Below, in pieces: positions 8,928 through 17,399 of a stretch of DNA of 49,142 bases. The translations under genes and the position numbers were made by a program. The stretch lies in contig VAXP01000047.1 in the NCBI GenBank assembly GCA_005884125.1, positions 1 through 49,142 of the forward strand, given 5' to 3'. The notes under the pieces were generated by a model. That model did not search any database and was not told the DNA's origin. It saw only the letters and a list, made by a program, of their open reading frames with translations. Numbering within the stretch: the first letter of the stretch is position 1; each line of letters opens with the position of its first letter. Source of the DNA: Actinomycetota bacterium. GTDB taxonomy: Bacteria; Actinomycetota; Acidimicrobiia; Acidimicrobiales; AC-35.

Positions 8928-9440
8928 GTGCGCTTGTTGGCCAAGAACTCCCTGTTGTCGGGATGTCGGTCGGCTGACCTCCTAACTCTCGCCCGCGCTG
9001 GGGAACTTCTCGCGGTGCTAGGCGGCGCCGACCTCGGTACCTACAGGCCGAGAGCGCACGCCATTGTCGTGCTCGACGGCATGGTCGACGTAGAGGCCCG
9101 ATCTAGAGTCGCCACGCTCGCCGCTGGCCAGTCGCTCGGCCTCGTTGACGTCGCCGACCGGACCTGGGAGGACGGCGCCCACGCCACGGCCAAGAGCGAT
9201 GCCACCGTCCTGGTCGGTCGGTGTCCGAAGCTCTTCGCTGCCCTCACGTTCCGGCCCGCGCTTGGCGCGATCTTCCTTGGCGGACCGAGGGCGCAGTGGC
9301 GAGGGGCACCAAATTGGCGAGCATCGAACCACCGATCCGGGTGCGTGCCGAAGCGCGGCTGCGTGCGAGCCGGTTCAAGACCGGGTAACGGGTCGGACGA
9401 AGCTGAGAGCCTTCGATCGCGTGGTCTCGGCCTATTGTGA
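8928..9440 (+). CDS. Degenerate cyclic-nucleotide-binding-like protein
   Basis: From GTG 8928 the first 115 or so residues follow the pattern of a stand-alone cNMP-binding beta-roll. They include NSLLSGCRSADLLTLARAGE, then IVVLDGMVDVEA, RVATLAAGQSLG and SDATVLVGRCPKLFAAL. The phosphate-binding cassette (usually GE-x-L and RTA) is replaced by LGLVDVADRTWEDGAHA, so nucleotide binding is doubtful. The last 55 residues look non-homologous, as if the original end was lost. A 130-base piece of this gene is repeated exactly at 10317-10446. It could be an expressed remnant or a pseudogene. Confidence 0.4.
   Translation: MRLLAKNSLLSGCRSADLLTLARAGELLAVLGGADLGTYRPRAHAIVVLDGMVDVEARSRVATLAAGQSLGLVDVADRTWEDGAHATAKSDATVLVGRCPKLFAALTFRPALGAIFLGGPRAQWRGAPNWRASNHRSGCVPKRGCVRAGSRPGNGSDEAESLRSRGLGLL
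9080..9209 (+). repeat. 130-bp perfect direct repeat, copy 1 (inside the cNMP-like gene)
   Basis: This is identical base for base to 10317-10446, in the same orientation, with 1237 bases from start to start. This copy is in its natural coding context (VLDGMVDVEARSR..). It is therefore the probable donor. Confidence 0.95.
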
Positions 9441-9533
9441 CCCCGTTCACCCCGACTCCCCGGTCGACGGCGACGCGCCCCAACGCATCGTGCGCCCGGC
9501 GCGTTCCATTGGTGTGGCTTGTATTGTCCGAGC

Positions 9534-10151
9534 ATGGCTGGGAAGCGGGCTGAAGGGCTTCTGGAGATGATGTTCTTCATCGAGATGTTCACGCTGAACC
9601 GAGCGTGGAACGGTCTGTCGGACGAAGAGCTGAGGTGGGAGCCGATGCCCGGTTCTTGGACTGTCCGGCCGGTCGAGCAGTGCCGGACGCCGACGCCGTT
9701 CTTGGTCGGCGGATGGGCGGTCGACTTCGATGCAGGGCTCGCGGCCGCGACCGAGCCCCTCACTTCGATTGCGTGGTTGTTCTGGCATGTCGGCTCAATG
9801 CCGGGACGGGCGGCAGAGCTCGACTTCCTCGGGGGGTCTCACAGCGCCGCGAGCGGCTGGACCTCGCCGTACATCGAGACGCATCCGATCTTCACGACCG
9901 CTGCGGAGGCGGTGGGGACGATGCGAGCCGGGTGGCGGGCCCTCGACGCTGCTCTTCGGTCCGCAACGGACGAACAGCTCGAGCAACCGACTCGGTTCTG
10001 GGGCTACGGCGGACCCGGGCCGATGGGTACCGGCGCGCGAATTGTCGCATCGACGCTGAACGAGATCAGCCACCACGGCACTCAGATCGGCGTGCTTCGC
10101 GACTTGTTCCGTCTCCGTGGCGACGCGCCTATCGATTACCAGCCCGAATAG
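9534..10151 (+). CDS. DinB-like four-helix protein
   Basis: The product is 205 residues from ATG 9534. The track's TTG 9519 adds only five residues. The sequence has the DinB/YfiT four-helix layout. A first helix carries LNRAWNGLSDEELRWEP and the characteristic GSWTVRPV. A histidine lies in SIAWLFWHVGSM, and a C-terminal ISHHGTQIGVLRDL could complete a metal-binding histidine triad. Family members are metal-dependent thiol transferases or stress proteins; the substrate is unknown. The gene sits between the two copies of the 130-bp repeat, so the locus has been rearranged around it, but the reading frame is intact. Confidence 0.8.
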   Translation: MAGKRAEGLLEMMFFIEMFTLNRAWNGLSDEELRWEPMPGSWTVRPVEQCRTPTPFLVGGWAVDFDAGLAAATEPLTSIAWLFWHVGSMPGRAAELDFLGGSHSAASGWTSPYIETHPIFTTAAEAVGTMRAGWRALDAALRSATDEQLEQPTRFWGYGGPGPMGTGARIVASTLNEISHHGTQIGVLRDLFRLRGDAPIDYQPE

Positions 10152-10617
10152 CAGCACCGAATCGTGCTCGCTAAGCTCGACTTGGCCGACCCGGACGGCG
10201 CGTAACGCGTGCCTCGAAGAAGCGTGATGAGGGCATGGTGCGCTCACTCCTCGCCGTTGACGATGTTCAACCAGAAGCTGATGGCGAGCGCGGTCATCGG
10301 GGGAAAGCCGGCGCATCATGGTCGACGTAGAGGCCCGATCTAGAGTCGCCACGCTCGCCGCTGGCCAGTCGCTCGGCCTCGTTGACGTCGCCGACCGGAC
10401 CTGGGAGGACGGCGCCCACGCCACGGCCAAGAGCGATGCCACCGTCGACATTCTCGCCTGGATCGTGCAGTACACCCGACCGAATACCAGGTCGGCCGCC
10501 GCGTCGACGTGCACGTACCGGCGGCTGGTGTTCCGAGTTTCCGGACGAGTCCCGGCGTGCCCGCGACCAGCGAGGAACGGCACGTCCCGCGCAGGTGCGA
10601 GAGTCGAGGTCAGGTAG
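10152..10617. other. 466-base non-coding or decayed stretch with repeat copy 2
   Basis: Apart from the 130-bp duplicate at 10317-10446 I see no gene. The ORF 10318-10617 reads the repeat in the same frame as the cNMP-like gene and then runs into unrelated sequence. Minus-strand ORFs contain short plausible stretches but no recognised family. Confidence 0.5.
10317..10446 (+). repeat. 130-bp perfect direct repeat, copy 2 (outside any gene)
   Basis: Exact duplicate of 9080-9209. Here the copied codons have lost both the N-terminal and C-terminal context of the cNMP-like protein. The boundaries are abrupt on both sides, with no obvious IS ends. Confidence 0.95.
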
Positions 10618-11091
10618 TCACGTCAAGCTGTGTCCAAACGCAACCTCGGTCCCGCCAGCACGGCTCTTACCCAGGGGCTTCCATCCCGTAGCGCGGTAGA
10701 AGGCGTGGCCGCGCTCGTAGTCAGCGACGGTCCACAGGATCGCCGTCGAGTACCTCTCTCGCAAGCGCTCGAGTGCGTGATTCATCAGCAGTCGCCCGAC
10801 CCCTTGCCTCCACCGGGCCGGGTTGACCGCGATGGTGTCGAGTTCACCGAGGAAGGCGTCCACGGGATCGCGGCTGGGGCCGATCCCCACGAACCCCACC
10901 ACTTCGTTGCCTAGGTTGGCGACGACCCAGTCGACGTTCGAGTTGGTGAGGTCCTTGGTCCAGCGCGACACCAGGTCGGACGTCAATTCCCGCGTGCCAA
11001 TGAGGTGCCCGAAACCTTGGTTCCACGAGTCGATGTATATCCGAGCGACCACGGCCGCGTCCTCAGCGATCGCGCGACGGAGGACGACCAC
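10618..11091 (-). CDS. GNAT family N-acetyltransferase
   Basis: The product is about 157 residues from GTG 11091 (VVLRRAIAEDAAVVARIY). The longer track ORF adds a basic, low-complexity N-terminus that is probably not translated. Acetyl-CoA-binding motif A is LDTIAVNPARWRQGVGRLLMNHAL, with the Q/R-x-x-G-x-G/A loop RWRQGVG. A C-terminal segment FYRATGWKPLG is typical of the family. The acceptor substrate cannot be told from the sequence. It ends in the decayed stretch next to repeat copy 2 and is intact over the whole domain. Confidence 0.85.
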   Translation of the reverse strand: MVVLRRAIAEDAAVVARIYIDSWNQGFGHLIGTRELTSDLVSRWTKDLTNSNVDWVVANLGNEVVGFVGIGPSRDPVDAFLGELDTIAVNPARWRQGVGRLLMNHALERLRERYSTAILWTVADYERGHAFYRATGWKPLGKSRAGGTEVAFGHSLT

Positions 11092-11168
11092 GGCACAAGT
11101 GTCGCCGCGGTGTCGGCGTGTCGCCGAGGTCGCCGCCTCCTTGCCAGCTGGCCGGGTTCCAGGGGGCG

Positions 11169-11819
11169 TCACGGGCAGCCACCGCCCTCAACCCCGATAG
11201 CGGAATCGACACCTCTAGGCGATGGCGGGAGATAGCGGCTGATCGGATCGTCAGCCCAGAGCTGCACCTCGATGAACGCCTCCTGCGGCCAGGTCGTCCA
11301 GGTCTCATACTCAGGGGCCCAGCGCGGAGAGGGGACGCCGTGGTGCTCGATCAGCTCGGGTAGCTCGCCGAGAAGGAAGACGCGGCCGTGATAGGGCTGG
11401 GGCTCTAGCGGCACTGCGAACTCCGGACCGAACCCCATGGCGGTGAAGCTGTCCGGGTAGGTAACGCTGGTCTGGTCCTCGGGGAGAGCCGACAATGCCA
11501 GCTGGACCCGCTGCATTCGTTCCGCGAGTCTCTCATACCAAGGCGACTCTCCCAGGACGAAGTAGTGGGGCGATGACCGCTGCGGCTTTCCACCTTTGGC
11601 CGTGAACAGATGGCGGAGCCTCGACTCCGTACGTCGCCGCAGGGCCATGTAGCGCGCCCCGAACGGACGGTGCTGCTTGCCCACGCGGCGCAGGCCCTCC
11701 ATCTCAGCAAGAACTGCGGCAAGCTCGGGGCCGTCTAGGTCCGATAGGTTCAGGAATGGACGTCGCCCGGCCAAGTAGTAATGGGTGACAACTTGGGGAA
11801 GCTGGGCCTGGCCAACCAC
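11169..11819 (-). CDS. Conserved-looking protein of unknown function
   Basis: The product is 216 residues. I do not recognise a named domain. The opening (THYYLAGRRPFLNLSDLDG), an Arg-rich helical segment (RYMALRRRTESRLRHLF) and a closing acidic/aromatic strand (YETWTTWPQEAFIEVQLWADDP) have the balanced composition of a real soluble protein. No signal peptide or membrane helix is seen. It is upstream of the GNAT gene on the same strand, 77 bases from the GNAT coding start, so the two may be co-transcribed. The repeated Arg/His content would suit nucleic-acid or phosphate binding, but that is a guess. Confidence 0.6.
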   Translation of the reverse strand: MVGQAQLPQVVTHYYLAGRRPFLNLSDLDGPELAAVLAEMEGLRRVGKQHRPFGARYMALRRRTESRLRHLFTAKGGKPQRSSPHYFVLGESPWYERLAERMQRVQLALSALPEDQTSVTYPDSFTAMGFGPEFAVPLEPQPYHGRVFLLGELPELIEHHGVPSPRWAPEYETWTTWPQEAFIEVQLWADDPISRYLPPSPRGVDSAIGVEGGGCP

Positions 11820-12000
11820 CCTTTCATCCTGCCGTCCCGGGCGAGCACACGGCGAGTGAGATCGGCACCTACAGGATGGGTCTCCGGAGGCGAGCGTCTA
11901 CATCAGAGCCGTTCGACGTATCGTCACGTCGGCCGGTCGTTACGCCGAATTCCCCGCCCGCATCCCATTGCCTGGGGCCTCGGCGGAAGCGTCTCACTCT

Positions 12001-12270
12001 CAGCGGGAACGTCAGCGCTGCCGCCCTCGATCCCGATGCCCCGGGCGGGGTTCATTCGCCGCTCGACTTCGTGCCCCGGCCCGACACGCTGGGCGGGCGG
12101 CTGGTTCAGCGACGACTGCTCGACGTCCATCTCGATGCCCTCGTTGCCGACCAGCAGCCCGACGGCGGATCGACGTTCAACAGATGTGGACGCCGATCAC
12201 AGGCTTGGAGTGGCGGGGGCGAGGTCACCGTCCGTACCGCAGCTCGCTCAGAACCGGCTACATCGCTTCC
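12001..12270 (+). pseudogene. Remnant of a prenyltransferase/squalene-cyclase-type toroid protein
   Basis: The plus-strand frames read AAALDPDAPGGVHSPLDFVP, then HLDALVADQQPDGG, then in another frame MWTPITGLEWRG, and back to GEVTVRTAA. Together these match the C-terminal alpha/alpha-toroid repeats (QQPDGGW..., LEWRG..VTVRAL) of an uncharacterised actinobacterial cyclase-like family known to me from sequence pattern. Two small insertions, about two bases near 12183 and one in the G-run near 12219, would explain the frame changes. The N-terminal two thirds are missing. Confidence 0.5.
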
Positions 12271-12483
12271 CTGTCAGCCGCTGTGGTGCTCCATAATGTG
12301 AGCGCGCCAATCACGGCCGCGGCCGGGCCACGGGAGACCGAACGGCAGCCATTCCGGTGATCGAGGTGGTCTCGTAGCTCGCGGTCGGTCGGAACGTCTG
12401 TGAGCTTCCCGGTGCTCCGATAGTGGGCGAGGTTCTTCCCGACGCGCCGCCGTTGACGTCGCGCTGTCCCATCTGCGGTTCGG

Positions 12484-13250
12484 TCAGTAGCGCAGCTCGG
12501 CCAGTACCCCGTAGTGGTCGGAGAGCTGCGGCTGGTCGGCGGGAAGCACCCCGAGGCGCTCGCATCGGGTGGGATGGCCGACGGCTCCGAGGCGAGGCCA
12601 GGCCGACAGGATGTAGTCGAAGCGGCGGTCGGGGTACATGCCCACCGCGGCGAGGGGGTTGCGGTTCGACCAGGTGAAGCCGGGTGTGGCGTCGCCCGCG
12701 ATCTCCCAGGCGTCGTAGAACACGAGCCCGGTGGCGGCGGTGGCGGCCCGCCCGGTGAGCATGCGCATCTCGTCCGAGTCGGCTGCGGCGTTGAAGTCCC
12801 CGCAGACGACGATGGGGTGGCGCCTTCGGGTCGACTCGGCGATGAAGCCGGCCAGCTGGCGCACCTGGGTCTGCCGCAGGGCGCTGGCGTCGAGGGGAGA
12901 GTCGAGCATGACCACGAAGAGCTGGATGAGCCCCCGATCGCCTTCCAGGCGGGCGAAGAGGGCCTCTCCCATCCCGGAGCCGTCCTCGGCTCGCAGGGCT
13001 CGGCGCTCATGAGAATCGACCGGCCAGCGGGAGGCGACCCCGATGCCAGAGACCCAGTCGTCCTGGGCCCAGTCTGCTCGTAGCCGAGGCGCTCGGCGAT
13101 CACCTCCGGCTGGGACCCCTCGGGCGCGGACCAGGACTCCACGAGGCAGACCACATCGGGGCCAGCCGCCGCCAGAACCTCCTCGATGCCTGCCTGGCGC
13201 TGCTCCCAGGCCCCGTAGCGCCCCCAGACGTTCCAGGTGATGATTCGCAT
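12484..13250 (-). pseudogene. Frameshifted endonuclease/exonuclease/phosphatase (EEP) family gene
   Basis: Two overlapping minus-strand frames make one EEP-fold protein of about 255 residues. The N-terminal part is in one frame (MRIITWNVWGRYGAWEQR, DVVCLVESW, start ATG 13250). The rest is in another (DDWVSGIGVASRWP, IVVCGDFNAAADSDEM, FDYILS, LSDHYGVLAEL, stop at 12484). Catalytic motifs WNVW, the E of VES, GDFN and SDH are all present. The break is a one-base deletion close to 13065, within TGGGCCC. It is either a recent inactivation or a base-calling error in a G/C run. If restored, it would be a Mg-dependent phosphodiesterase or sphingomyelinase-like enzyme. Confidence 0.8.
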
Positions 13251-13651
13251 CGTGGACTCGACGACGGGGCCGTAGGGCTCGTACTGGTTGAAGCTCACCG
13301 CGACAGCCTGGCTGCCTGGCGGCTTGTCCGGCCAGAACCCGCCACGGTTCCCCACCGCTGAGCCGGTAGCTGCCGGACCTCTCACCCGGCGCGCCGTAGG
13401 CCAAGTCGTCAAGCGACCCCACGCACCCGAGATCTATGACAAGTTGACGCCGGCGAGGATGCCTGATGGCCCGGGACGGCGCGGAAGCGGACGGTCGTCA
13501 TGCTCATCAGAACGGCACCACGGTCGCGAGGAGCGGGGCCTGCCTCCTCCCCGGCCACGGCCGGTCGCAGGGAGGTCGAGGATCGTCGCAGCAGCCCGGC
13601 TACGCTGCCGCTGACGACGCAATCAGCACTCGGCTGGAGGGAGCGCGCACC
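13251..13651. other. 401-base divergent intergenic region
   Basis: This separates the EEP gene (minus) from the second P450 (plus). No gene is supported; the track ORFs here are upstream extensions of the P450 frame or shadows. The P450 ribosome site GGAGGGAG lies at its right end. I could not assign a promoter or operator. Confidence 0.4.
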
Positions 13652-14938
13652 ATGGAGCCGCCGCAGAACCTTACCGTCGACGAGATCGACCTTTCGGACG
13701 ACAAGTTCTGGGGCCTGCCGATCGACCAGCGCGACGGTGCCTTCAAGACCCTGCGCGAGCAGCGGCCGCTGGCCCACTATGAGGAGCCAGACGTCGCCGG
13801 CTACGAGGAGTTCGTCACCAAAGGTGACGGCTACTACGCCGTCACCCGACACGCCGACATCCTGGCGTGCAGCCGCCAGCCCGAGATCTTCTCCTCGGCC
13901 AAGGGTATCGCCGGTGCGCTCGACCAGCCCGAGATGTTCACCGAGTTCTTCGGCTCGATGATCGCCATGGACGACCCCCGTCACGGACGCCTGCGTCGGA
14001 TCGTCGCGGCCGGGTTCACGCCCCGCATGCTCAAACAGCTCGAGGACCAGGTGCAGGTGGCCGCGAGCCAGATCGTTGACGACGTGGCCCCAACTGGGGA
14101 GTGCGACTTTGTCACCGAGGTCGCCGCCAAGCTCCCGCTCAAGATCATCTGCGACATGATGGGCGTCCCGAAGTCGGACTACGACACGGTGTTCACCCGG
14201 AGCAACATCATCCTTGGGGCCGGCGACCCGGAGTACGCGCCGGAGGGCGGCAACATCGCAATGGCCCTGCTGAGCGCGGGGGCCGAGCTCGCCCAGATGA
14301 TGGCCGAGCTAGGTCAGTATCGCCGGGAGCACCCGTCCGACGACCTCACCTCCGCCCTGGTCAACGCGTCCGTGGACGGCGAGGGGCTGAGCGACGCCGA
14401 GCTGGGCTCGTTCTTCATCCTGCTCGTCGTGGCCGGCAACGAGACGACCCGCAACGCGATCAGCAGCGCGCTGGAAGAGCTCACGCGTCACCCTGATCAG
14501 CGAGCGATCTGGATGGAGGACTTCGAGGGCCTCGCCCCCTCCGCGGTCGAGGAGATCGTCCGCTGGGCGACTCCGGTCAACCACATGCGCCGGACCGCGC
14601 TGAAGGACAGCGACGTCAACGGTCACCCGGTCAAACAGGGCGACAAGTTCTTGATGTTCTACCGGTCGGCCAACCGGGACGAGGCGGTCTTCGAGAACCC
14701 GTACTCCTTCGACCTGGGCCGATCGCCCAACGACCACGTCGGCTTCGGCGGGCCGGGCCCACACTTCTGCCTCGGGGCCCACCTGGCCCGGCGGGAGATC
14801 ACGGTCATGTACCGCGAGCTGTTCCGCCGCCTCCCTGACATCGAGATGTCCGGCGAACCCGACCGCCTGCTGTCGAACTTCATCAACGGCATCAAGCACC
14901 TGCCGTGTACGTTCACGCCGCGGGACCGCACCACCTGA
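13652..14938 (+). CDS. Cytochrome P450, CYP125/CYP142/CYP124-like
   Basis: The product is 428 residues from ATG 13652, preceded by TGGAGGGAGCG; the track start at 13466 is too far upstream. The I-helix has AGNETTRN, with Asn instead of the common His, a mark of the CYP124/125/142 sterol and branched-lipid omega-hydroxylases. Other motifs are the K-helix EEIVRWATPVNHMRRT and the heme loop FGGPGPHFCLGAHLAR with Cys near residue 373. The C-terminal FINGIKHLP is also like that group. It probably oxidises the side chain of a sterol or an isoprenoid/fatty substrate. It is convergent with the WS/DGAT-PlsC pair, which fits lipid metabolism. Confidence 0.93.
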   Translation: MEPPQNLTVDEIDLSDDKFWGLPIDQRDGAFKTLREQRPLAHYEEPDVAGYEEFVTKGDGYYAVTRHADILACSRQPEIFSSAKGIAGALDQPEMFTEFFGSMIAMDDPRHGRLRRIVAAGFTPRMLKQLEDQVQVAASQIVDDVAPTGECDFVTEVAAKLPLKIICDMMGVPKSDYDTVFTRSNIILGAGDPEYAPEGGNIAMALLSAGAELAQMMAELGQYRREHPSDDLTSALVNASVDGEGLSDAELGSFFILLVVAGNETTRNAISSALEELTRHPDQRAIWMEDFEGLAPSAVEEIVRWATPVNHMRRTALKDSDVNGHPVKQGDKFLMFYRSANRDEAVFENPYSFDLGRSPNDHVGFGGPGPHFCLGAHLARREITVMYRELFRRLPDIEMSGEPDRLLSNFINGIKHLPCTFTPRDRTT

Positions 14939-15093
14939 CGCCGGCGGGGCCAATCGCGGCCGCGGCGGCCGCCGTCCGAGCCGCCCGACGAGCTGGCCGC
15001 GCCAGTGCGCCCGGGTTGGCGACACCGCTTCGCGGCTCGGAGGCGCTCAGTGCCAGTAGGAGGCGATCCCTGGCGTTCTAGCCACTTCGGGGC

Positions 15094-16596
15094 TCAGGCG
15101 ACGATGCCGCCTGCCGCGAGCAGATCACGATAGGCGTCATCAAGGTTGCGCCGCAGACCGGCGGGGTCGGTGATCGCGGCCGGGTCGACGAGCAGGCCCA
15201 TGTCAAGCGAGCCGTTCTGGCTGATGGTGGTGAGGTTGCCCGCGGTGCCGGCCACCGGGCCGAGGGGGATGCCGGCGAGCACTTTGGCGCCGGCGACGAA
15301 GGTCTGGAACGGCGCGCCGCGCAGGTTGGAGGTGGCCAGGTCGATCTTGGCGGCCTGCTGGCGGGCGAACCTGGTGGTCACGGACGTGGGCAGGAGGTTG
15401 GCGATGCCCGCGATCGCACTCATGGCGCCACGGCCGCTGACACCGCGTCGGCGTTCGGCCATGAGGTCGCGTATCTCGCGGAACCGCTCCTCGACGGTCT
15501 GCGCTCCCTCACCGCGAACCTGGAGCGGCACCGGGGTGAACGAATTGCCGCCCATGGCCTTGTCGGTGCGGGTGCTGACGACGAAGGTCATGTTGATGGC
15601 CTCGACGGGCGTGTCGCGCTCGGCGTGGTAGGCGAGTGCGCCAAGCGCCGCGCCGGCTACGAACAAGTCGTTGACCGAGCCGTCCATCGCCTTGGCCGCG
15701 GCCTTGGCGTCGTCGAGCGACACGTGGAGCACCTCGAGGTGGCGTCGGCGCGAGCGCTTGGCCCACAACGGCGCGCCGGCATTGATCGTGCGGCCGCCCG
15801 TGGCCGTGTCGAGCGTGGACCGGATCTGGTCGACGGCGCTGGTGACACCGCTCGACATCTTGGCGGGATCAGCGAGGAGACCGGCCACACTTCCGACGGC
15901 CCGGGTGAGGATTCCGCCCTGGCGGCGAAGGTTGTGGCCAAGAGTGCGGGTCGCGGTGTCGAGGATCGAGTCGCTCATGTCCGCGCCCGCCTCGAGCAGC
16001 GCACCCTGTTCGGCTCGGGCCGCCTCGGCGAAGACCTGATCGAGGTCCACCTCGGGCGGGCGCGGTGGCTTGCGCTTCAGGTCGGTATACACCTCGGCCA
16101 TGCGGAGCGCGCCGATGCCGTCGGCCAGGGCGTGGTGCTGCTTGGTGAAGAGCGCGCCGTTGCCCCCCTGGATGCCCTCGATGCCGTAGAACATCCACAG
16201 CGGGCGGGTGCGGTCGTAGGGCTCCTCGTAGAGACGGGTCACCAGGTCGAGCAACTGCCGCATCGAACCTGGCTCGGGCAGGGATAGCCGCCTGACGTGG
16301 TAGGCCAGATCGAAGTCCGGATCGGTGGCCCATACAGGCGGGGACAGCCGACCGAGGCCAGGCACGACCCGTTCACGGAGCCGCGACACCCGCGACAGCC
16401 CGAAGCGGATCTTCGCCAGCATCAGATCGAAGTCGACCGGCCGGTCGAGGATGGTGAGCGCGGCGCCGTTGGGATTCATCCATGGGTCCTTCTCGACGCT
16501 CCACATGAGCGCCTCCTGGTCGGACATGCGGCGCTCGAAGGCCAGCTCACGCTGACGATCCATGGTTGGCGCTGCCTCAGCCATCGTCGCTCTCAT
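15094..16596 (-). CDS. WS/DGAT wax ester synthase / diacylglycerol acyltransferase
   Basis: The product is 500 residues. It transfers acyl groups from acyl-CoA to long-chain alcohols or diacylglycerol, making storage wax ester or triacylglycerol at the membrane face. The catalytic motif HHxxxDG is intact (KQHHALADGIGA, histidines near 154). A second conserved area near the end is NLRGAPFQTFVAGAKV. The N-terminus (SDQEALMWSVEK) matches the family opening, which is usually xxDxxFLxxE. ATG 16584 is an alternative start. The gene begins four bases after the PlsC stop, so the two are co-transcribed and probably act in sequence on glycerolipids. Confidence 0.93.
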   Translation of the reverse strand: MRATMAEAAPTMDRQRELAFERRMSDQEALMWSVEKDPWMNPNGAALTILDRPVDFDLMLAKIRFGLSRVSRLRERVVPGLGRLSPPVWATDPDFDLAYHVRRLSLPEPGSMRQLLDLVTRLYEEPYDRTRPLWMFYGIEGIQGGNGALFTKQHHALADGIGALRMAEVYTDLKRKPPRPPEVDLDQVFAEAARAEQGALLEAGADMSDSILDTATRTLGHNLRRQGGILTRAVGSVAGLLADPAKMSSGVTSAVDQIRSTLDTATGGRTINAGAPLWAKRSRRRHLEVLHVSLDDAKAAAKAMDGSVNDLFVAGAALGALAYHAERDTPVEAINMTFVVSTRTDKAMGGNSFTPVPLQVRGEGAQTVEERFREIRDLMAERRRGVSGRGAMSAIAGIANLLPTSVTTRFARQQAAKIDLATSNLRGAPFQTFVAGAKVLAGIPLGPVAGTAGNLTTISQNGSLDMGLLVDPAAITDPAGLRRNLDDAYRDLLAAGGIVA

Positions 16597-16599
16597 GAT

Positions 16600-17283
16600 T
16601 CACGAGACTCCCTGGGATCCCACGGCCTCCACAAACTGTTCTCCGTAGGCCTGGCCGCACAGATTGGCGATCTGCGCCATCACCCGATCAGTGATGGCGC
16701 GGAGCTGCCTTCCCCGGTCAGCCTCTTGCGTACCTACCCAAACCGGCGGGCCGAAACGCACGGTCACCCGTCTCCCCACCCGGGGGAGCCGCTGGTCTGG
16801 CGCCTGGACCTGGTCGGTTCCAATCAGCCCGACAGGCACGATCGGCGCCCGCGACGACAGCGCCAGCCGGGCCGGACCCAGACGTCCTCGGTGAAGCCGG
16901 CCGTCACGCGACCTGGTGCCCTCGGGGTACGCGCCCACCAGGCCGCCGCGGCAGAGCACTCGGTGTGCCGCGTCAAGCGCCCGCCGGGCCCCTGCAGGGC
17001 TGCCTCGGCGGAGTGGGATCTGGCCAGTGGAGCGGAACATCCACGCCGTGCGTCGTCGGTCGAAGTACTCGGCCTTGGCGAGGAACGACACCGGCCGGTC
17101 CACGACCAAGGCGAGGAACACCGAGTCCATGAACGACCGGTGGTTGGCGGCGAGAATGGCGGGACCGTCAGGAAGCCAGCCGGCGCCATCAACGTCGATG
17201 TCGTAGGCCGAACGCAACGGACGTCCCAAGATGGCCTTCGCCAACCGGTAGCCCATCGGACCAGCTGTTTGATCCATGCGCAC
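16600..17283 (-). CDS. PlsC-type 1-acylglycerol-3-phosphate acyltransferase
   Basis: The product is 227 residues; an internal ATG six bases on is an equivalent start. The LPLAT motifs are in order: NHRSFMD (H-x4-D, residues 47-53), a FLAKAEYF helix, the acceptor-binding block IPLRRG, and YPEGTRS, followed by IVPVGLIGTDQ. It would acylate lysophosphatidate to phosphatidate, the precursor of diacylglycerol. It lies immediately upstream of the WS/DGAT gene on the same strand, so the pair encodes two steps towards neutral storage lipid. No membrane helix is clear beyond the N-terminal amphipathic region. Confidence 0.92.
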   Translation of the reverse strand: MRMDQTAGPMGYRLAKAILGRPLRSAYDIDVDGAGWLPDGPAILAANHRSFMDSVFLALVVDRPVSFLAKAEYFDRRRTAWMFRSTGQIPLRRGSPAGARRALDAAHRVLCRGGLVGAYPEGTRSRDGRLHRGRLGPARLALSSRAPIVPVGLIGTDQVQAPDQRLPRVGRRVTVRFGPPVWVGTQEADRGRQLRAITDRVMAQIANLCGQAYGEQFVEAVGSQGVS

Positions 17284-17399
17284 ACCTCCTCATGATCACG
17301 GCGCGCCGTGATCCTCACACGCCTCGAAGAACGTCGTGCGAACGGCGTGTGACGTTTACGCGAAGTCCCGCGCACCCTTACCGAGACTGACGTGAGTCT

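Noticed and set aside
12258-12440. Minus-strand stretch with plausible coding sense (LAHYRSTGKLTDVPTDRELRD)
   Set aside because: Reads like protein but is an extension past the EEP frame, has no start, and matches nothing I can name.
14939-15093. GC-rich inverted sequence GCGGCCGCGGCGGCCGC between convergent genes as a terminator
   Set aside because: Low-complexity GC run without a stable defined loop or T tract; position alone is not enough.
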